Assembly: GCA_001510575.1 (NCBI GenBank)
Contig: LNGK01000005.1
Span: 496,001-560,000 of the forward strand
Length of the DNA: 64,000 bases
Direction of reading: 5' to 3'
DNA from: Knoxdaviesia capensis
Lineage: Eukaryota > Ascomycota > Sordariomycetes > Microascales > Gondwanamycetaceae
Under the pieces are notes generated by a model. It did not search any database, was not told the DNA's origin, and saw nothing but the letters and a program-made list of their open reading frames with translations. Both the position numbers and the translations under genes were made by a program. This document shows, piece by piece, positions 45,822 to 58,800 of this stretch. Position 1 is the stretch's first letter; each line of letters opens with the position of its first letter.

Positions 45822-48391
45822 CGCTTTCGATGTGTGGGGGTGGTTCGATCAATTCAAGGGGAGCGGTTGTCGAGAGGAAGGATTGGAAAGTTGGCGGTAT
45901 GTTAGGAGACGGTAGAGGAAAATGGTATTATCAATATGGTGGGAGGAGAGCGAGTGTGCTGGTGGAAGTTGTTATATGCTTTGAATATCTTCAACTCTCG
46001 AAAATGTGACTGAGATTGGAAGAAAAAATATGCCAGTTCGGGTTTAACCTTAAATGCACTCCAGTTCTAGGGTTAGTCCTTCATCTATAACCCTACTCAA
46101 CCCTAGAGTTTCAATTCGGCTGGACCAATATAGCAGAACCTGCTTGTCGGCCGGTGTGCCACACTCCGGCTGTCTGCCCAGGCTCTCTCTCTCTCCCCTC
46201 TCTTCCCTCTCTCATCCACACTCGGTCAGTAACCAGCAAGTTATGGAGACCCAGCACAGATTCTAGGCCGTCCGTCGCCAGAGGTCCAACAAAGCCTGCA
46301 GATCCCGCTTCCGGATTCGGACACTTGCTGATAAGAGAGAAACGCGGTTCGAAGGTTGATCCGTGGAGTCGAGGATAAGCGGTTCAACTCCCGCCTCTAT
46401 CTCAATGCAGTCCCGAGCAGTAGCATTTGGGTCGGGTAGTGTCCTTGGGATGCAATGCAACACACACCAGCGTCCGTCATGGTTCTCACTCTTTGAACTT
46501 TTTCTCGCTCCCACCCCCTCCTTGGCCAAGCTCCTCGGAGCCCAATCACGCAGTCAAGAGAGCGAGAAGGGCCAGGCAGCTGGCGGACAAAAGTGAATGG
46601 CACTTCAACTCCGGCGTTCAGAGCCAAGTCGAAGCGCGCCACGTATCACGGTCGCGCTGCAGGTCTTCCACAAAGTTTTTTTTTTTTTTCCTCTTCCTTC
46701 TTTCTCACTTCCCAGACCCGCAAAATGCCTGGTCTGCACGTCTTGCTTATCAATTGCGTCGGCTACTCTGTCCCAAACAAGCTAAAATGGACAACGAAGG
46801 GGAAATAACCATGCAGAAAGCACGGTCGTACAGATTATCAAGGAAAAGTTCTCGATGCTGCTGTGATAGAGGACGGATTCTAGACTGTCACCAGCAACGT
46901 CATTCTTCCGTCGTGTGCAGAGGACCCCGGCCGGAGTTGTTTGAGGATGTGATCGCTGCTGGAGACGTACGTCCTTCACTTCTATCTATGCTGGTGGTTT
47001 TGGGGGGCAACTCCCTCCCCACGCGTCCTCTTTCACAAAGGCCCTTATAAATTAGGCCGGACCCGTGGAAGCACAAGCTGGGAGCGTTGCTGCTGGGAGA
47101 GAGCTTCGATAGCTCAGGTCCGGAACGGGGGGGAGAGGAACCACAGAGTAACCACCCCCTCAATGCCGTGTAATCTATCACATTCAAGAATTCCCAGTGG
47201 CCCCGCGATAACACGCTGTCTGTATGTGTGTGTTCCCGTCCTTTTTTCCTTTCTTTTTTTCCCCGCTGTCGGGGGGTTTCGGTGGTACGACGTACGGAGC
47301 GAAATGCCCCCAGATGTGCCACCTCAAGCCTAGTGCAACGCAGTTCTCGGTGCTACCATACCACCAGATGTGCATATCGGGGCACATATAGCACCGCCAA
47401 CGTGCTACTTCTTTGCTCCCAAGACAACAGCTTGTTTGCCAGTGTCAGACATGATATGGCGTCAGACTGGGCAGATTCTACGGTTGGGTGCATGCATGCA
47501 ACAGTCCATTTCATGACTCTCTCGCCTTTTTTTTTTTCCTGCACGAAGCAGATTTGCACGTCCCCTCGGATGCTGCAGGATCGGGTAGGAAAGGTAGTCA
47601 GAAAGCGCGGAGAAGAAGTGAGTAGATTTTATGTGATTTATTCAGGGTCATTAAAGAAAAGTTAAAGTAAAGCATCAGAATCAAGAAAAAAGAAAGAAAA
47701 AAGAAAAAAAAACTCCAGACAGCCTGCCATTCCAGTCCATAGTATCGTAACCCCATAAAACGCCGACCCCGAACTCTGGTCCGTCTCAGAGGGTACCATA
47801 TCGGGGGTTAAAAAATCGAGAAGAGGGGGGAGTGTCCCGGAATCCGTTTAAGTCCATCTGTTGTTTGCTTTTTTAAAGAGAAGAAAAACAGGATGCGAGA
47901 GAGGGAATATGTGTCTCAGTCCAACGATGTCCCAAGCCAGATGTTAGATTGAAAAATGAACGCCCAATTCACCCCAGGACTGGTCCGCCCACCACCACTT
48001 CAAGATAGTGAGGGAAAATGGTGCGGGTTCCGGTGTTCGAAACGGGCGGTTCCGCAAATGGGCTAGACTGCTTTGTTTTGTTCGCAAATTCAATGTCTAG
48101 ACGGGCGTTGGATGCAAAGCTGCGTAGCGTTACATTTTGTGTATTTTCTTTTCTCTTCGTTGGTTGAAGAGGGAGACGAAGTCGGAGCGTCCTCGGAGGG
48201 AAGTTGAGGTGAGGATGTGTGTGTGTTCTATCTCGACCGGAGGACAGAAACGACAACAGGAAAAAAAATTTGAGAAAAAAACGCCAGGTCATTTCACATC
48301 GTATATGGAGTGTGTGTGGTGGTGGAGACAGAGCGGAGAGGAAGACAGAGAAAGAGAGAAACAGAGACAATGAGATATTGAAAAGCTCCAT
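45822..48391. other. 2.6-kb intergenic region, no gene recognised
   Basis: PRP38 promoter at the left, 3' region of the small Cys gene at the right. It has several isolated AACCCTA/TAGGGTT motifs (46070-46110), a (TC)n run at about 46183-46196, and T runs near 46677-46690 and 47528-47537. Small ORFs on both strands have no domain. A T-arm-like GGTTCAA near 46380 does not extend into a tRNA. Confidence 0.4.
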
Positions 48392-48724
48392 TCAGACCCG
48401 GGCCTGTGGACGCATCGCCGCCTGGTTCCGGGCCTTGTCGGCGTCGAATCGGCCGCTGCAGGTGTTGTCGGAGTGCCAGTTGTACTCCTTGTCGTCAGCG
48501 AGCGCCTTCTTGATCGGCGCGCCCTCGTTCATCACCGTGCACAGCTTGCACCGCTCGCCGAATCGGGCGACTTTGTTGCTGCACTGGACATAGCCCTGTG
48601 TGAAGGTGGTGACAGTGCGGTGTTAGCTTAGGGTCCTAGGGTTTGTGGACACCTAGAGGAGTGAGAAGGGACGTCAGGGGACAGACTAGACACTCACGTA
48701 GTAGTTGGCGCAGTAGCAATCCAT
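48392..48724 (-). CDS. Small cysteine-rich protein, 76 aa, two exons
   Basis: Join of 48698..48724 (9 codons) and 48392..48595 (minus); 102-nt intron, GTGAGT donor, CTAACAC branch and CACACAG acceptor. It begins MDCYCANYYGYVQC, continues with FGERCKLC and NWHSDNTCSGRFDADKARNQ, and ends in MRPQARV. Six cysteines, in a CxC...C...CxxC...C order, and no signal peptide: the protein is probably intracellular, so the cysteines may bind metal or sit in the intermembrane space. No family recognised. GC-rich codons, clean splice signals and preserved frame support the gene. It was not visible as a single ORF starting at ATG. An (AT)n tract lies right before the start (48731..48748). Confidence 0.62.
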
Positions 48725-48730
48725 GGTGAA

Positions 48731-48748
48731 TATATATATATATATATA
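48731..48748. repeat. (AT)n microsatellite at the 5' end of the small Cys gene
   Basis: Nine TA units, beginning 7 nt upstream of the ATG at 48724 on the minus strand, so it would sit in the 5' leader. Confidence 0.85.
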
Positions 48749-49299
48749 AATGATAGAGATCCAAATTGAAGCGAGTGGGGATGTGGGATAGTTGAGGGAG
48801 AGCTCTAAGTGGGCAAGCAAAAGATTAGAGATGTTGTTGGAAGGCAAAGGCAAAGGTGAATAACGAGAGAAAGCTTGGGGGGTGAAGCTTCCAAGTTCAG
48901 GGCGGGCGAGTTATACACGGGGGTGTGAAGATCACTGACGACTTTGAGGAATCAAGACGAAGGAAAAAAAAGAAAGACTGAGAGAATGGAGGAAGAAGAA
49001 GACGACAGGAGGGGGGGAGGACCAGCGTAATTATACACATCCCAATCGGCCACGACTCGACTTTAATCTTATACGGGAATAGCAAAAAGGAGAGCAGGGC
49101 ATCTTTGCAACATTAACACGCATCCGGGCATCCCAGCCCAAGGTTTCCCTTTTCCGTTTGTGATCCTTTTTTTGTGTTTATAGGCCATCAAAGGCCACCA
49201 CACCATGTCAATCAAAAAGCTAAATGGACCGGGTCTGTGTTATCCAGAGGGGGCCGTTTGGGAGGGGGAAAGCAAGAATCACACACACCACACCACCTC

Positions 49300-49335
49300 T
49301 GGAACCACTGAACAGAGCTGGAACCACTGAACAGA
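49300..49335. repeat. Two-copy direct repeat, 19-bp period
   Basis: TGGAACCACTGAACAGA occurs at 49300..49316 and again at 49319..49335. A recent small tandem duplication; no function seen. Confidence 0.8.
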
Positions 49336-49434
49336 TAGAGAGAAAGAGAGATAACAGGTCCAGGCCCTCCCTCCTCCGCCAGCATGGTGGGTTGACCAGC
49401 AGCACAAGGAACAGGCCTGGAACCAGTGTGTGTG

Positions 49435-49458
49435 GTGTGTGTGTGTGTGTGTGTGTGT
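49435..49458. repeat. (GT)n microsatellite
   Basis: An uninterrupted GT run of about 24 bases in intergenic DNA, preceded by related GTGTGTG sequence. Confidence 0.85.
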
Positions 49459-52402
49459 CCATTCACAGGGACAGGCACAACACGACACTCATACAGTAAA
49501 CAGGGGAGCGAGACTGAGAGCGAGTGAGGGGGAGACAGGCCTAGAGGCCTAGACCGTCGGCCTGTGTGGCGCCCGCCCTTGGAACCGCCACCACGTATAT
49601 TAACTTTTTCAGGTTGTGTTTCTCTGTCTGACAGTGACCTGGCTCCACTCCGGGGCGGAGCGAGCAGCATCCAACCCCAACGGGCGGCTATACCACACTA
49701 CTGTATATTCTGTCGAGGCCGAACCAGAATACGAACTGAAAGACTAGACTTGGCTGGTTGGTCGAGGCTTGTCGGGTTTAAGTTGCAGCGAGCGTGGACA
49801 GACAGCTGTTTCAAAGGCCCCGTACGGACCGGATAAGCGCTGGATGAGAGGAGACAGGTACGGTGCTGTGTGCATAGTGTAGCTGTTGCTCATGGACGGA
49901 CCAGCTGAAAATGCCGGGAACACGTCCCTGTTTAAAGCTGTCTTCTTGGTGCTTGCTGGAGTCGGCTCGGGTTGACGCTCTCCCGGTGCGTGTGTTGCAT
50001 GTGCATGTATTTTAGGAGGGAGACAGGCGGAGAGAGAGAGAGAAAGAGAGAGAGAGAGGGGGGAGGAGGCGAAAAACAACGCAACCCCCCAACCGATATG
50101 AGAGCACATCGACCCCCCATGGCTCTCAATCAATCCCAAGTTTGCTTCCCACCTTTCGCAGCCTTCGAGGGGGGTAGGATTGCAGTCGCCGCCGAAAGGG
50201 ATGGAGAATACTGCGTAGTACTGATACCAGGTTCCCCGACAATGCTCCTTTGTTCACGTTTTGCCCTCTGGGCGGCCATTCTGTCCAGCTATTCGCCAAT
50301 GGCATGCTGGAGAGCTTGGAGCAAAGCTTCTCTGCATGTAATCACAAGCATTTACAGTATGTACGGCCGCTGCTGCTCTCAATGCACAGTAAAGGTGTTG
50401 TGTAAAAGAACCCAAATATTGAAATATGGTCTGTCTCGTGGGGGTCTCTTCCATCATCGCTTGCCAGGAGAGTCCCTCCCCCCAACATGTTTCTCCTTTT
50501 TCATCCCCAGGTACCGAATTTTCCAAGCTTCATTTCCCTACAGGTCACAAGCTGCATGCCCCCCCATCTTGAAAAGGAATTCCCCCCCAATCCCCAAAAA
50601 GTTGGGGGTACGTGCCAAAAGGACTCAAGTCGGCCCTGGCTTGCGATCAGGTGGTTTGCAGAGACCAGTCCCCATCCCAGCTCAGATACTAGCTGTCGGT
50701 AGTGGTCGTGCGTTCCTGGGGAATCCCACCCTCACTGCAAAGCCTCGCGTGTTTCCAACCGCTCTGGCTTGATGTTACCTGGAGCATCACTATCAAGATC
50801 TTGGTGAAATGTTCTTGTTTTCTGCGGCGAGCATATTCAATCGTTTTATCACCGCCGGGCTGGACCAATGCACCGGGAAAAAACATGGCCGGAATGTCCA
50901 GCAGGTTTTGTCCCAATACGAGCGGGTCCAGGCCCTTGTTCTATTCCTGGAAAGAATCCGGCTGGTGTGGCAAGGCTGTGTGTGTCGAGAGCAGGTTTCG
51001 GTGCTTCTCCGTCCACAGACTTGAGGGCGTCGATCGCTGTCGGGAACCCTGGGGAGGTGGTTTGGGGAACGCGGCTTTATTGCCGGGCGCACCGGGGGTT
51101 TTACCGCGTTGACGGTTGTTCGTTCTGTGTAAGGCTGGTACAGAGCCGGTTCGGGACCACAGACACAGACATTCCACGGTGAGAAGATGTTGTCTGGGGG
51201 TACAAAGAATGCGATTATGCTCGCTCACGCAGACACAGTAATCGAGCAGCTGAAGCCGACGCGTAATGGCACTGGTTTCCCCGGATGCTACTCCCCTGAT
51301 CTGATGATGTGATGGACAGAGAGCGCGCGGTGGTGCTGAAACCTGTCCCCATAAAGTAGCCCCATAGACAGGAGAGGGGAACCATTGAAATTAACAAAGA
51401 TCAACGCACCACACATGTTCAGGGCGGTATCAGTTGATGATGGCGCAAAGTTGTCTCATGGTCTGCTAGCATGTCCCAAGTTGCGGCCTTGGGAGGAAGC
51501 GAGATTCCATAGAACCCTAACCCCACAGCAAACTTAAGGGACAGTCCTCCCAAATGTTATCAAGCCTATGAATGGTGTCTACTTAGAATACTAACTACTT
51601 GGGCATATGCATGACCTAGTCAGACTTTTCGTCTGTTCGCATCGCGTCCCCTGGCTGGGCCAACAGTGTGTGATTTGATGCTCCAATGTCCCAACAGTTT
51701 TTTGGGAGTTTTCAAAAGGCAAAGGCCTCTCTCTCTCTCTCCCAGTCTCCCCCTTTCTTTTCTTCTCCAAGTGGCAATGGAAGCTCCCCCTCATTGAAAG
51801 AACACCATGTTTGCTCGAGTGACGTGGAAGAGGCACACCCTGTGATAATAAGTGAGCTCGTGATGGACTGGCAGGGGGGTCGAACCGAAAGCAAGGCACC
51901 AACGAAGTGATTTCGCGAAGTCAGGCCGGGAAATGTGATCCAATGGGTTTGCGTCCGTGGTTGTGGGGAAATGGAGTCAAAGTCCCGGCACATGGAATCT
52001 CTCCTGCATCCATACAGTAGATATCTCTGGTCCTCGTTATATAGTACAGTACAGTAGATAGTCAGCTGGCTGCCCCACAAAGTAACCCTAAATATCACGA
52101 TACTAGGGTTGAAGAGCCGGAACTATGCAGGCACTAAATGGTGCGCCACATATCAAACCTTGTGGGGCGCATAAAGCCACACTAATATTCCAGGCCTCGA
52201 TTGGCCTATGAACTTGCGAAATCTCATGATGCCGTCAAATAGCTTCCATCACGACCTTTAAACACCTCCCCGTCTTCAGCGATTACGAACAAAAATCCCC
52301 AATTCCCCCATGCTAAGCTGATCGAACTACATACACAGCTACACACACACATCCCCCCAGTCTCCCCACACACGACCGGCCATTCTGAAAAGCCAAAGAG
52401 AC

Positions 52403-52935
52403 ATGGCCCCGTTCCAATCGAAGAAGTGGCGCGGCGCGGCCATCGACCAAGACGGCACCGCGGCCTGGTACCGCGCGATGATCGCGAAGCGGCCGTTCCT
52501 GTTTTTCGGGCTGCCGTTTGTCGCGGTCATCGTGACCGCATCGTTCGTGCTCACGCCCGCCACGGCCATCCGCTACGAGCGCCACGACCGTAAGGTCCGC
52601 CAGATCACCCCGCAGGACGAGGTTGAGATGCGGCGGAGTCCGCGCCGTGTCGATTGGCGCGAGGAGTACCATGTATGTTGTGTCTTTCCCCCGTGCCGTT
52701 GGTGTCCTGCTGCCTAGTTCCGGGTGAGGTGGTGGTGGTGGTGGTTTGGTTGTTCGGGCGTGGTGGTGGTAGTCAATGACCGGCCATTGCACTGTTTGCC
52801 CATCTATATGTCAGTGGGAAGTCCCTGTGCTAATACTCTTTCACTTCCTAGCGTCTCCGAGCCGATAAAGACCTGGACGATTGGTCCCAGAAGCGCGCGA
52901 AGCGGCTGCCCGGCGAGCCGGACGGTGTGGTGTAG
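52403..52935 (+). CDS. COX16: Cytochrome c oxidase assembly protein COX16
   Basis: Join 52403..52672 and 52852..52935, 117 aa; 179-nt intron with GTATGT, a GCTAATAC branch and CCTAG acceptor. Inner-membrane protein facing the intermembrane space that helps assemble complex IV (with Cox1/Cox2 modules). Features: a short N-terminus, one transmembrane helix (FLFFGLPFVAVIVTASFVL, about residues 33-51), then the conserved TPATAIRYERHDRKVRQ and VDWREEYH. The second exon adds the family C-terminus RLRADKDLDDWSQKRAKRLP and GEPDGVV. Without splicing the last 28 residues are lost. Length matches fungal Cox16. Confidence 0.94.
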
Positions 52936-53890
52936 GCGGCGGCTTCTGGCCCGGGCGGCGACACTCACGACTACACACACCGTCCGTCTCTCCCCTCGCT
53001 CATATCTTCATTATTTCGCTTGGTGCCTTATTCCGCGACATACAACTACAACTAGATCTTGCCAGCTGTGGACGGACATCGAGGCCTCTACTACTAAGCG
53101 CTCCTCCGGTCTCTATGCTTGGTCACTGAGTGGAGGTTCCTTCTTTTGCGTGAAGGGGCTCACGCACGTTGGATCACATCTAATTCCAACGTCTCGAGAC
53201 TTTATTCTAGATACCTTGTTTCTAGCTCTTTCCTTTTGTTTATATATACGGCACGGCACACATGGCACACGCATAGCCCGATGGTGTCCCCCCATATTTT
53301 CCACGGTGGTGAAGCGCTTGCTTTAAACACCGGGTCAATGCTTTGGCCCGGGTAGGCGCAGAATGCTGCGCGTTGTCCGACCAGGCGATGTATGACAGAT
53401 TTGCATCTGCGGGACATGGAGAGCTGCGGGTGTGGAACAAGGGCTCTTCGCTCGTCTTTCTCAGGGTGTAAGATACGCAAGACTCCTGTACATAGTGTTT
53501 GAATATGAGATGATCGTTTGGATGAAGTGTCTGTTTCCAGACACTATGAAAGCCCACGGCTAGTTCCCGCCCCATTGCGTCTTTCTCGAGCATCAGCATT
53601 CGCGTCCTGAATCTCTGCGGTGCTTCGATTGAGTCCGGTGCACGCCGGGAGTGTCCTGTCGTCCAGGCCAGTGGCTGTTGTAAAATGTTGCCCGGTCTCT
53701 CTACACACAGCTTATGGCAATGACCAGCGACAGTGTGATTGGCTTGACCGGCTCCAAACTCTCGACATCCAACAGCATGGTAGGGAATGGGCTAACAACG
53801 CGGCCAGCTTGCAATCATCTAAAGGACACACCGTCACTTTCCCCGTGCCCCGGCTCGGTGGACTGGTTTCCCCGCCATCCACTGGCGCTG
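52936..53890. other. Intergenic region between COX16 and the kinase-like relic
   Basis: COX16 3' sequence followed by about 900 bases without a recognisable gene. ORFs at 53620..54075 could include N-terminal remains of the kinase-like family, but no motif was convincing. Confidence 0.35.
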
Positions 53891-55800
53891 GGCTAAAGCT
53901 CTCGACGATGGCCTTGGGAGAAGCCCGGTGTTTCCATCAAGAAGCAATATCAAGGGCTCATCCGACATGCTTTCTCCGACTGCCCGCAATATCGAGCAAG
54001 ATGTGTAAAGTTACATCCGGCAGGTTTACGAATATGCCGGCCAACGCATTGTCAATCGCTATCTCGATTAGTTAGATTCTCCCCGAGCCATCACATTCAA
54101 GAATGAGGTCATCTGGGCAGAAGATCTTGATATATCCAGCGCCGAATCCAAGCAGAGTAATCGACCTCGTCAACGACCCGATCGATTCGCTGTCAATGAA
54201 GGCCCCCGCCCAGTTTTCTTAATCGGTGAGTATAAGGCTGTGCATGAACAAGCTGCACAACGCTTTGCGGATGTGCTGGGGCGATCGTTTTCGCCTCCTC
54301 TCTTCCAGGACTGCGTATCAGCACTTAAAGTAGACGGAGACGGAGATGACGATTCGTACGACGAGAATGACAGTGACCAGGGAAACAAGGATGGCCAACC
54401 TCGCCCCAGTATCTGCAAAAGGATTGCGAGTGTTTTGTGTCAAACCTATGATTTCATCGCTTCGTATGGCATCCTACGCGGCTACATATATACCGGCGAA
54501 TCGGTCATTTTACTGTCCATATTCGACCCCGGAGCAGGTGGCGTGCTGCATTTCACATCTGTGAAAAGATATCTCCCCCAAAGCGCTCTTGGAGTCAGCT
54601 CGAGCGGGTTCTTTCGCAGTGGTTGGGACCAAAATAGCCCGGTTCTGGAGCTTTATTCTTGACCCGTTCGAGACTCCCAGGCAAGACAGTGATTGGGCAC
54701 GCACGTGGCGGACAGTTCTTCCAACGTGGCCACGGTCGAAGAAACCACACGAAGATCAGGGTGGTGGTCCAAACCCCGGCCCTTCCCGGAGAGGCAACCA
54801 CAGTGGTCGAGGTGTAGCCAAAGACTGCCGTCCCGGGGGTTGCGGCCGAGCTGCAGGCGGCGGAAGTGCATCGGGGGGTCCTCGCCGGAGCGAGAGACTG
54901 GGCTCCAAGCGCAACTAAGCCTCGGATCGATTCGCACCACGCCCAAACGCTCCGGTATTACATTCAGGAGGCGCTGAGCGCGTTCAAAAACAGCTTATCA
55001 ACTTCGCCGAACCTGTACGAGCTCCGGTCCAAGTACTGCACTCTGGGCTCTCTGGCAGGCCTGGTCCGCGGAGAACCGCTGGATCGCAAATGCCCCAACT
55101 ACCCTCTCCACAGTGAAGCAGTTCGGGAGGCCCTTTCGAACAAGCCACAGACCGGCTCGTCCACTGACCCATATCCGGCGAAGCATGCCAGATCCAAGGC
55201 GGATGTGTGCGTCATCCTCCGGGAGCAGCTGGCCGACCGGCTGGCTTCGGTCGGGTCTCTCCGCAATAGTGGTATATTTGGCGGAACCGGCATGTTGTAC
55301 AAGGTGTCGGTGGCACGCCACGGCTTGTCGCCAAGGGCGTGCGTAGAAAGGACGCGGCCAAGCTGGCGAACAAAAGCTAATGTACAAATAGTTTGCCAAG
55401 GGTTAGGGCACGCTGGTGCCCGTGTGTCTGGGCTGCATCCAGCTGGTGCGGTCGTACCTGGAACCGCCGCACATATTCATCACCGACATGCTGCTCATGT
55501 GCTGGGCTGGATACACGCTGGCGTCGGAGAGTGAGCCAAATTGGGTTGACCTCTTTGCAGAGACCGATGCCACGGTATCGGACCTCGATAGAATCAGCTT
55601 TGACCACCCCGCCTTGCACGAGGGAAACTTGGCGTAGAACGACGAGGCTGTTCGGGTTGTGGTGCTCGACTTCACGTCGGTGACGATGGATAGGCTGTCG
55701 CTGGAGAGCTACCTGATGTCTCTGGAGCAGAAGCGGCGAAATGGCACTCTTGAAGATCATCGGGACGAAATCAGGCTGGGGGAGACAGATGTGTCACCGT
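53891..55800 (+). pseudogene. Decayed fungal protein-kinase-like gene
   Basis: Family landmarks lie in order on the plus strand but in changing frames. From 53991: NIEQDV, stop, SYIRQVYEYAGQRIVNRYLD, stop (TAG at 54069), ITFKNEVIWAEDLDISSAES, then FLIGEYKAVHEQAAQRFADV and ICKRIASVLCQTYDFIASYG, ILRGYIYTGESVILLSIF, VLHFTSVKRYLPQS. The next piece is in another frame (AVVGTKIARFWSFIL, SDWARTWRTVLPTWP, near 54610-54725). From 54955: IQEALSAFKN, YCTLGSLAGLVRGEPLDRKC, REQLADRLAS, GMLYKVSVARHGL. After a further shift: VPVCLGCIQLVRSYLEPPHI, DMLLMCWAGYT, FDHPALHEGNLA, a stop at about 55636, then VRVVVLDFTSVTM. This matches the Pezizomycotina kinase-like family (IAIEYKAPH, QYCTQKCLLGLVxGxxLDxxCPN, HRD-like loop, VxDFE). 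At least three in-frame stops and two frameshifts make it non-functional. Confidence 0.68.
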
Positions 55801-58800
55801 AGGTTCGAATGACCAGCAGCCCTTCCTCGTAGTCCAGCTCTAAGCATTTCGAGAGAGTTTCATCCAAGTACCACTAGTGAGCTGTAAAATTATTATCTAT
55901 TCATTTTCCTTCAATTACGGGCGTCGATTGCTCACCCTCGCGACGATCTTATCTTGGAGCCGCTGGTGCATACACGAGTATACAGGCATCGAGACCGGCA
56001 AGCTCGTCGCCGGCTATAAGGCTTTCAAAAGTTGGAGAAGGACACCGAGATAACGATTCCACATGCAGCCCCCCCCCAAATGCAAGGTCAATCAAACCTG
56101 CGCCATCACGCACTTCAACAGCACCGCTTCCGCCTAGGCAGTGTTAAAGCTGCATTAGACCGAGGAGGAGGGGGTGTGGTCGAGACAATACCAAGCGTCT
56201 AGCCCACGGTTAAGAGAAAAGGCCCATAGAGATAAGAGACTGCGATGGAGAAGGGAGGGGCGGTGAGGACGATCACCAGCTTCGTTATTTTTCCGGGGTC
56301 AATGCCACACGGGAAGCTAGCTATATGTGCCCACACAGCACTATCGATAGGATCCGCGGGCAAATCAGGCACAAGGCCCGCCGTTGGATGCGATTTCGCG
56401 GCTGCAATTACTTATGGGGTGCTGTTAGTGGGCAGCTGAACTTGCGAGCTTGATGCAGGGACACAGCAAGTTAACGCAGGCCTATATGGAGCACTTCACT
56501 TAATTCGGCCCGCGCTAGGTTGTGCTTTCGGAGGTCATATGTGCACCAAGCTGATTTTTAGATCTCGCACAGACTGAACCTTCAGGAGGTAGGCTCAGCA
56601 CCGAGATAGAGAGAGTAAACGAAAGAAAGAGGAATTTTTTTTTTTTAAAAAAAAAAAAAGACCAAAAAAGACTCAACCCATGCTCTGAGATATAGTACCT
56701 CCAGCCACGGATAGACGGAGCGGGAGGGGAACAAGCACGGGGGTCTATCTTCGGCCGGGATGTACGGGACGAGGGGTGGGACGTGAACCGGGGGGAGGGG
56801 AGAAGAGCTGTGGCGGTTTGAGAAGAAGCGGTGGACAGCCCCAGCAGGGAATTGCCTGCCTGGAAAAGTGTGTGTGTGTATGTGTGTGTGTTTGAACCTA
56901 ATGCGGGATGATAAAAGACGGTGAGGGTGAGGGGGAAAGGTGTAAAGTGAGATGATGGGATAGATAAAGGGAGAGAGAGAGAGAGAGAGTCGGATAGGCA
57001 GAATCAGACAGCAGACGGAGAGGGCGAAGATAGAAGAGGGGAAGCCGGGAGCTTGTCGGGGATCAAGGGGTGAACCTAAGTCCAAAGAGCCAGATAAGGC
57101 CAGCTGATGTTCCGCTTGCGCCAGGGAGACGGCGAGATAGAAAGAATGAAGCTTGTCCGGAGGTTGGACGGGTGAGACATGCATTATCATGCTCTCTGCT
57201 CTCTAGCATTTCTAACACTTACACCAGCAGCGTTGTCTCGAGTCAAGCCGTCGACGGATGGTCGCGCATATCCTCGTACGTTTATCCAGCTACAAGCAGC
57301 ACGTCTCTGTGTGTATGTGTGTGCGTGTGTCAGAGTGCGGAGAAGCGAAGCGGCACAGGCTCTACACAGGTGTAAATAGAGGGCAAAGGAGGGGAGCGGA
57401 ACAGCCAGCACCGGAGATGATGATTCTGCTGGCGAGAGGGGAAGCCAGCTCAAAGACACCCATGTTGTACAAAAGAGCCTTTATCGCGAGACAGATGTCT
57501 TGCGGGCGGGTTTGGAGCATCATGCCCACGGCAGAGACACACCCCGTATGGTTCGCGTATTACGGTGCCTCTCTCTCTCTCTCTCTCCAAGAAAGGTCGC
57601 TTTTGAAGCAATCGCAAGATCTAGACGCTGCATGCCAGTGAAACAGCTGCCAAAACAGGTATCACAGGCGAAGCTGCATGTGGGGCTTTAGTTTAAGATG
57701 GCAACTGTACGTTGAATGAAGCTTGAAGATGGGGGCCGAGGCAACGATGTTTCGCCGGAGAGAAGCTATATAGCGACAGCTCTCCAAGAGGAGAGTGAGC
57801 ACAGGCCGCTCTGCCAATAGCTACACGGACCAGGTCGTTTCCGGTGCCAGCGGCGGGACGACCACACCAGCCAGCAAGCGAGATGTGCGACGGCGTAGGT
57901 GCATATATCCAGGCCGGACAGAGTGCTAAGCGATGCAGTGAGAAGGCATGGAGCAGCGACGAGAGGGGTAGAAAACCACTGGGCAGCATTCCAACGGACG
58001 GGGATCTAGGCCGAGCTTTTCTTCTTTTCTTTCTTTAACTATTTTTATTTTATTTACATCGATATGTTCCTTTGTGGCCGATTGCAGTCGGTTATCCACA
58101 AGCGTGGCCTCCCCCTCCTCGACCGGGCCCGCCGGTACCTTTTCCCCCGGGTCCTAGGCGTACAGGTACAACAGCCCGTATCACGTTCTTAGTCTCGACA
58201 CTTGAAAAGATGTCTCCGCCAAGGTGCAGAGCTTGGTGTCTCACAGAGAGGGGGAAATGCACGAGAAAAGAATTTCTTTTCAAATAGATAGTTGAATAAA
58301 TAGATTAAAGAGGGCAATGGTGCGGACGAGCTGCACTATCCCATCTCCTCTCGTGTCTTGCTACTTTTCGGAGCAGACGGACAGCTCGTGAGAGGTGGAG
58401 TTGTCGAGAAGGGGGGGGTGTGCTGAGAAGTGTGAGTGGGTTTCCTGTTCTGGGCCATTAGCGAGTGAGGTTCTCATGAGATGTATGTTTCAAGTACTGT
58501 ACATCTAGAGGTCGTCACGGCGATAGCTTCAAAATAAATGTACTCGGGATAAGCAAATCCGTCCAAGCTCCTGTCGTCCCGTGCTCTCTGAAGGCCCTGC
58601 AGGCATAGCAGCGCGGAGTATATGCTGCAATGCGCATCTGATAATCCCGCCATTGGCACCACTCTACACTAAACACACCCCCGCGCCCACGTCCCAGGCC
58701 GCACCCGGAGCATCACCCAGCCTGGATGATGGCAGTACGAAAGACGCCGTGCCCCACGGAGGTACCGTGTCCACGGCCATCAAAGGTACAGGCACAAAGG

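Larger units (their letters stand above)
48725..52402. other. 3.7-kb intergenic region, no gene recognised
   Basis: Divergent promoters of the small Cys gene and COX16 at the ends. It contains (AT)n 48731..48748, a 17-bp direct repeat (49300..49316 and 49319..49335), (GT)n 49435..49458, (GA)n near 50035-50058, and several TACAGTA/TACTGTA heptamers. ORFs around 50254-51228 carry no identified domain. Confidence 0.4.

Noticed and set aside
46330..46420. Possible tRNA (GGTTCGAA and GGTTCAACTCC T-arm-like strings)
   Set aside because: No matching acceptor stem, D-arm or anticodon arm could be built on either strand.
50689..51228. Minus-strand peptide containing LLDIPAMFFPGALVQPGGDK as a possible enzyme relic
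   Set aside because: It looks protein-like, but I could not tie it to a family, and the neighbouring frames give no continuation.
53891..55800. Reading the kinase-like locus as an intact multi-intron gene
   Set aside because: The frame changes and stops (e.g. TAG at 54069 and near 55636) fall inside conserved motifs and lack flanking GT...AG pairs that would remove them.
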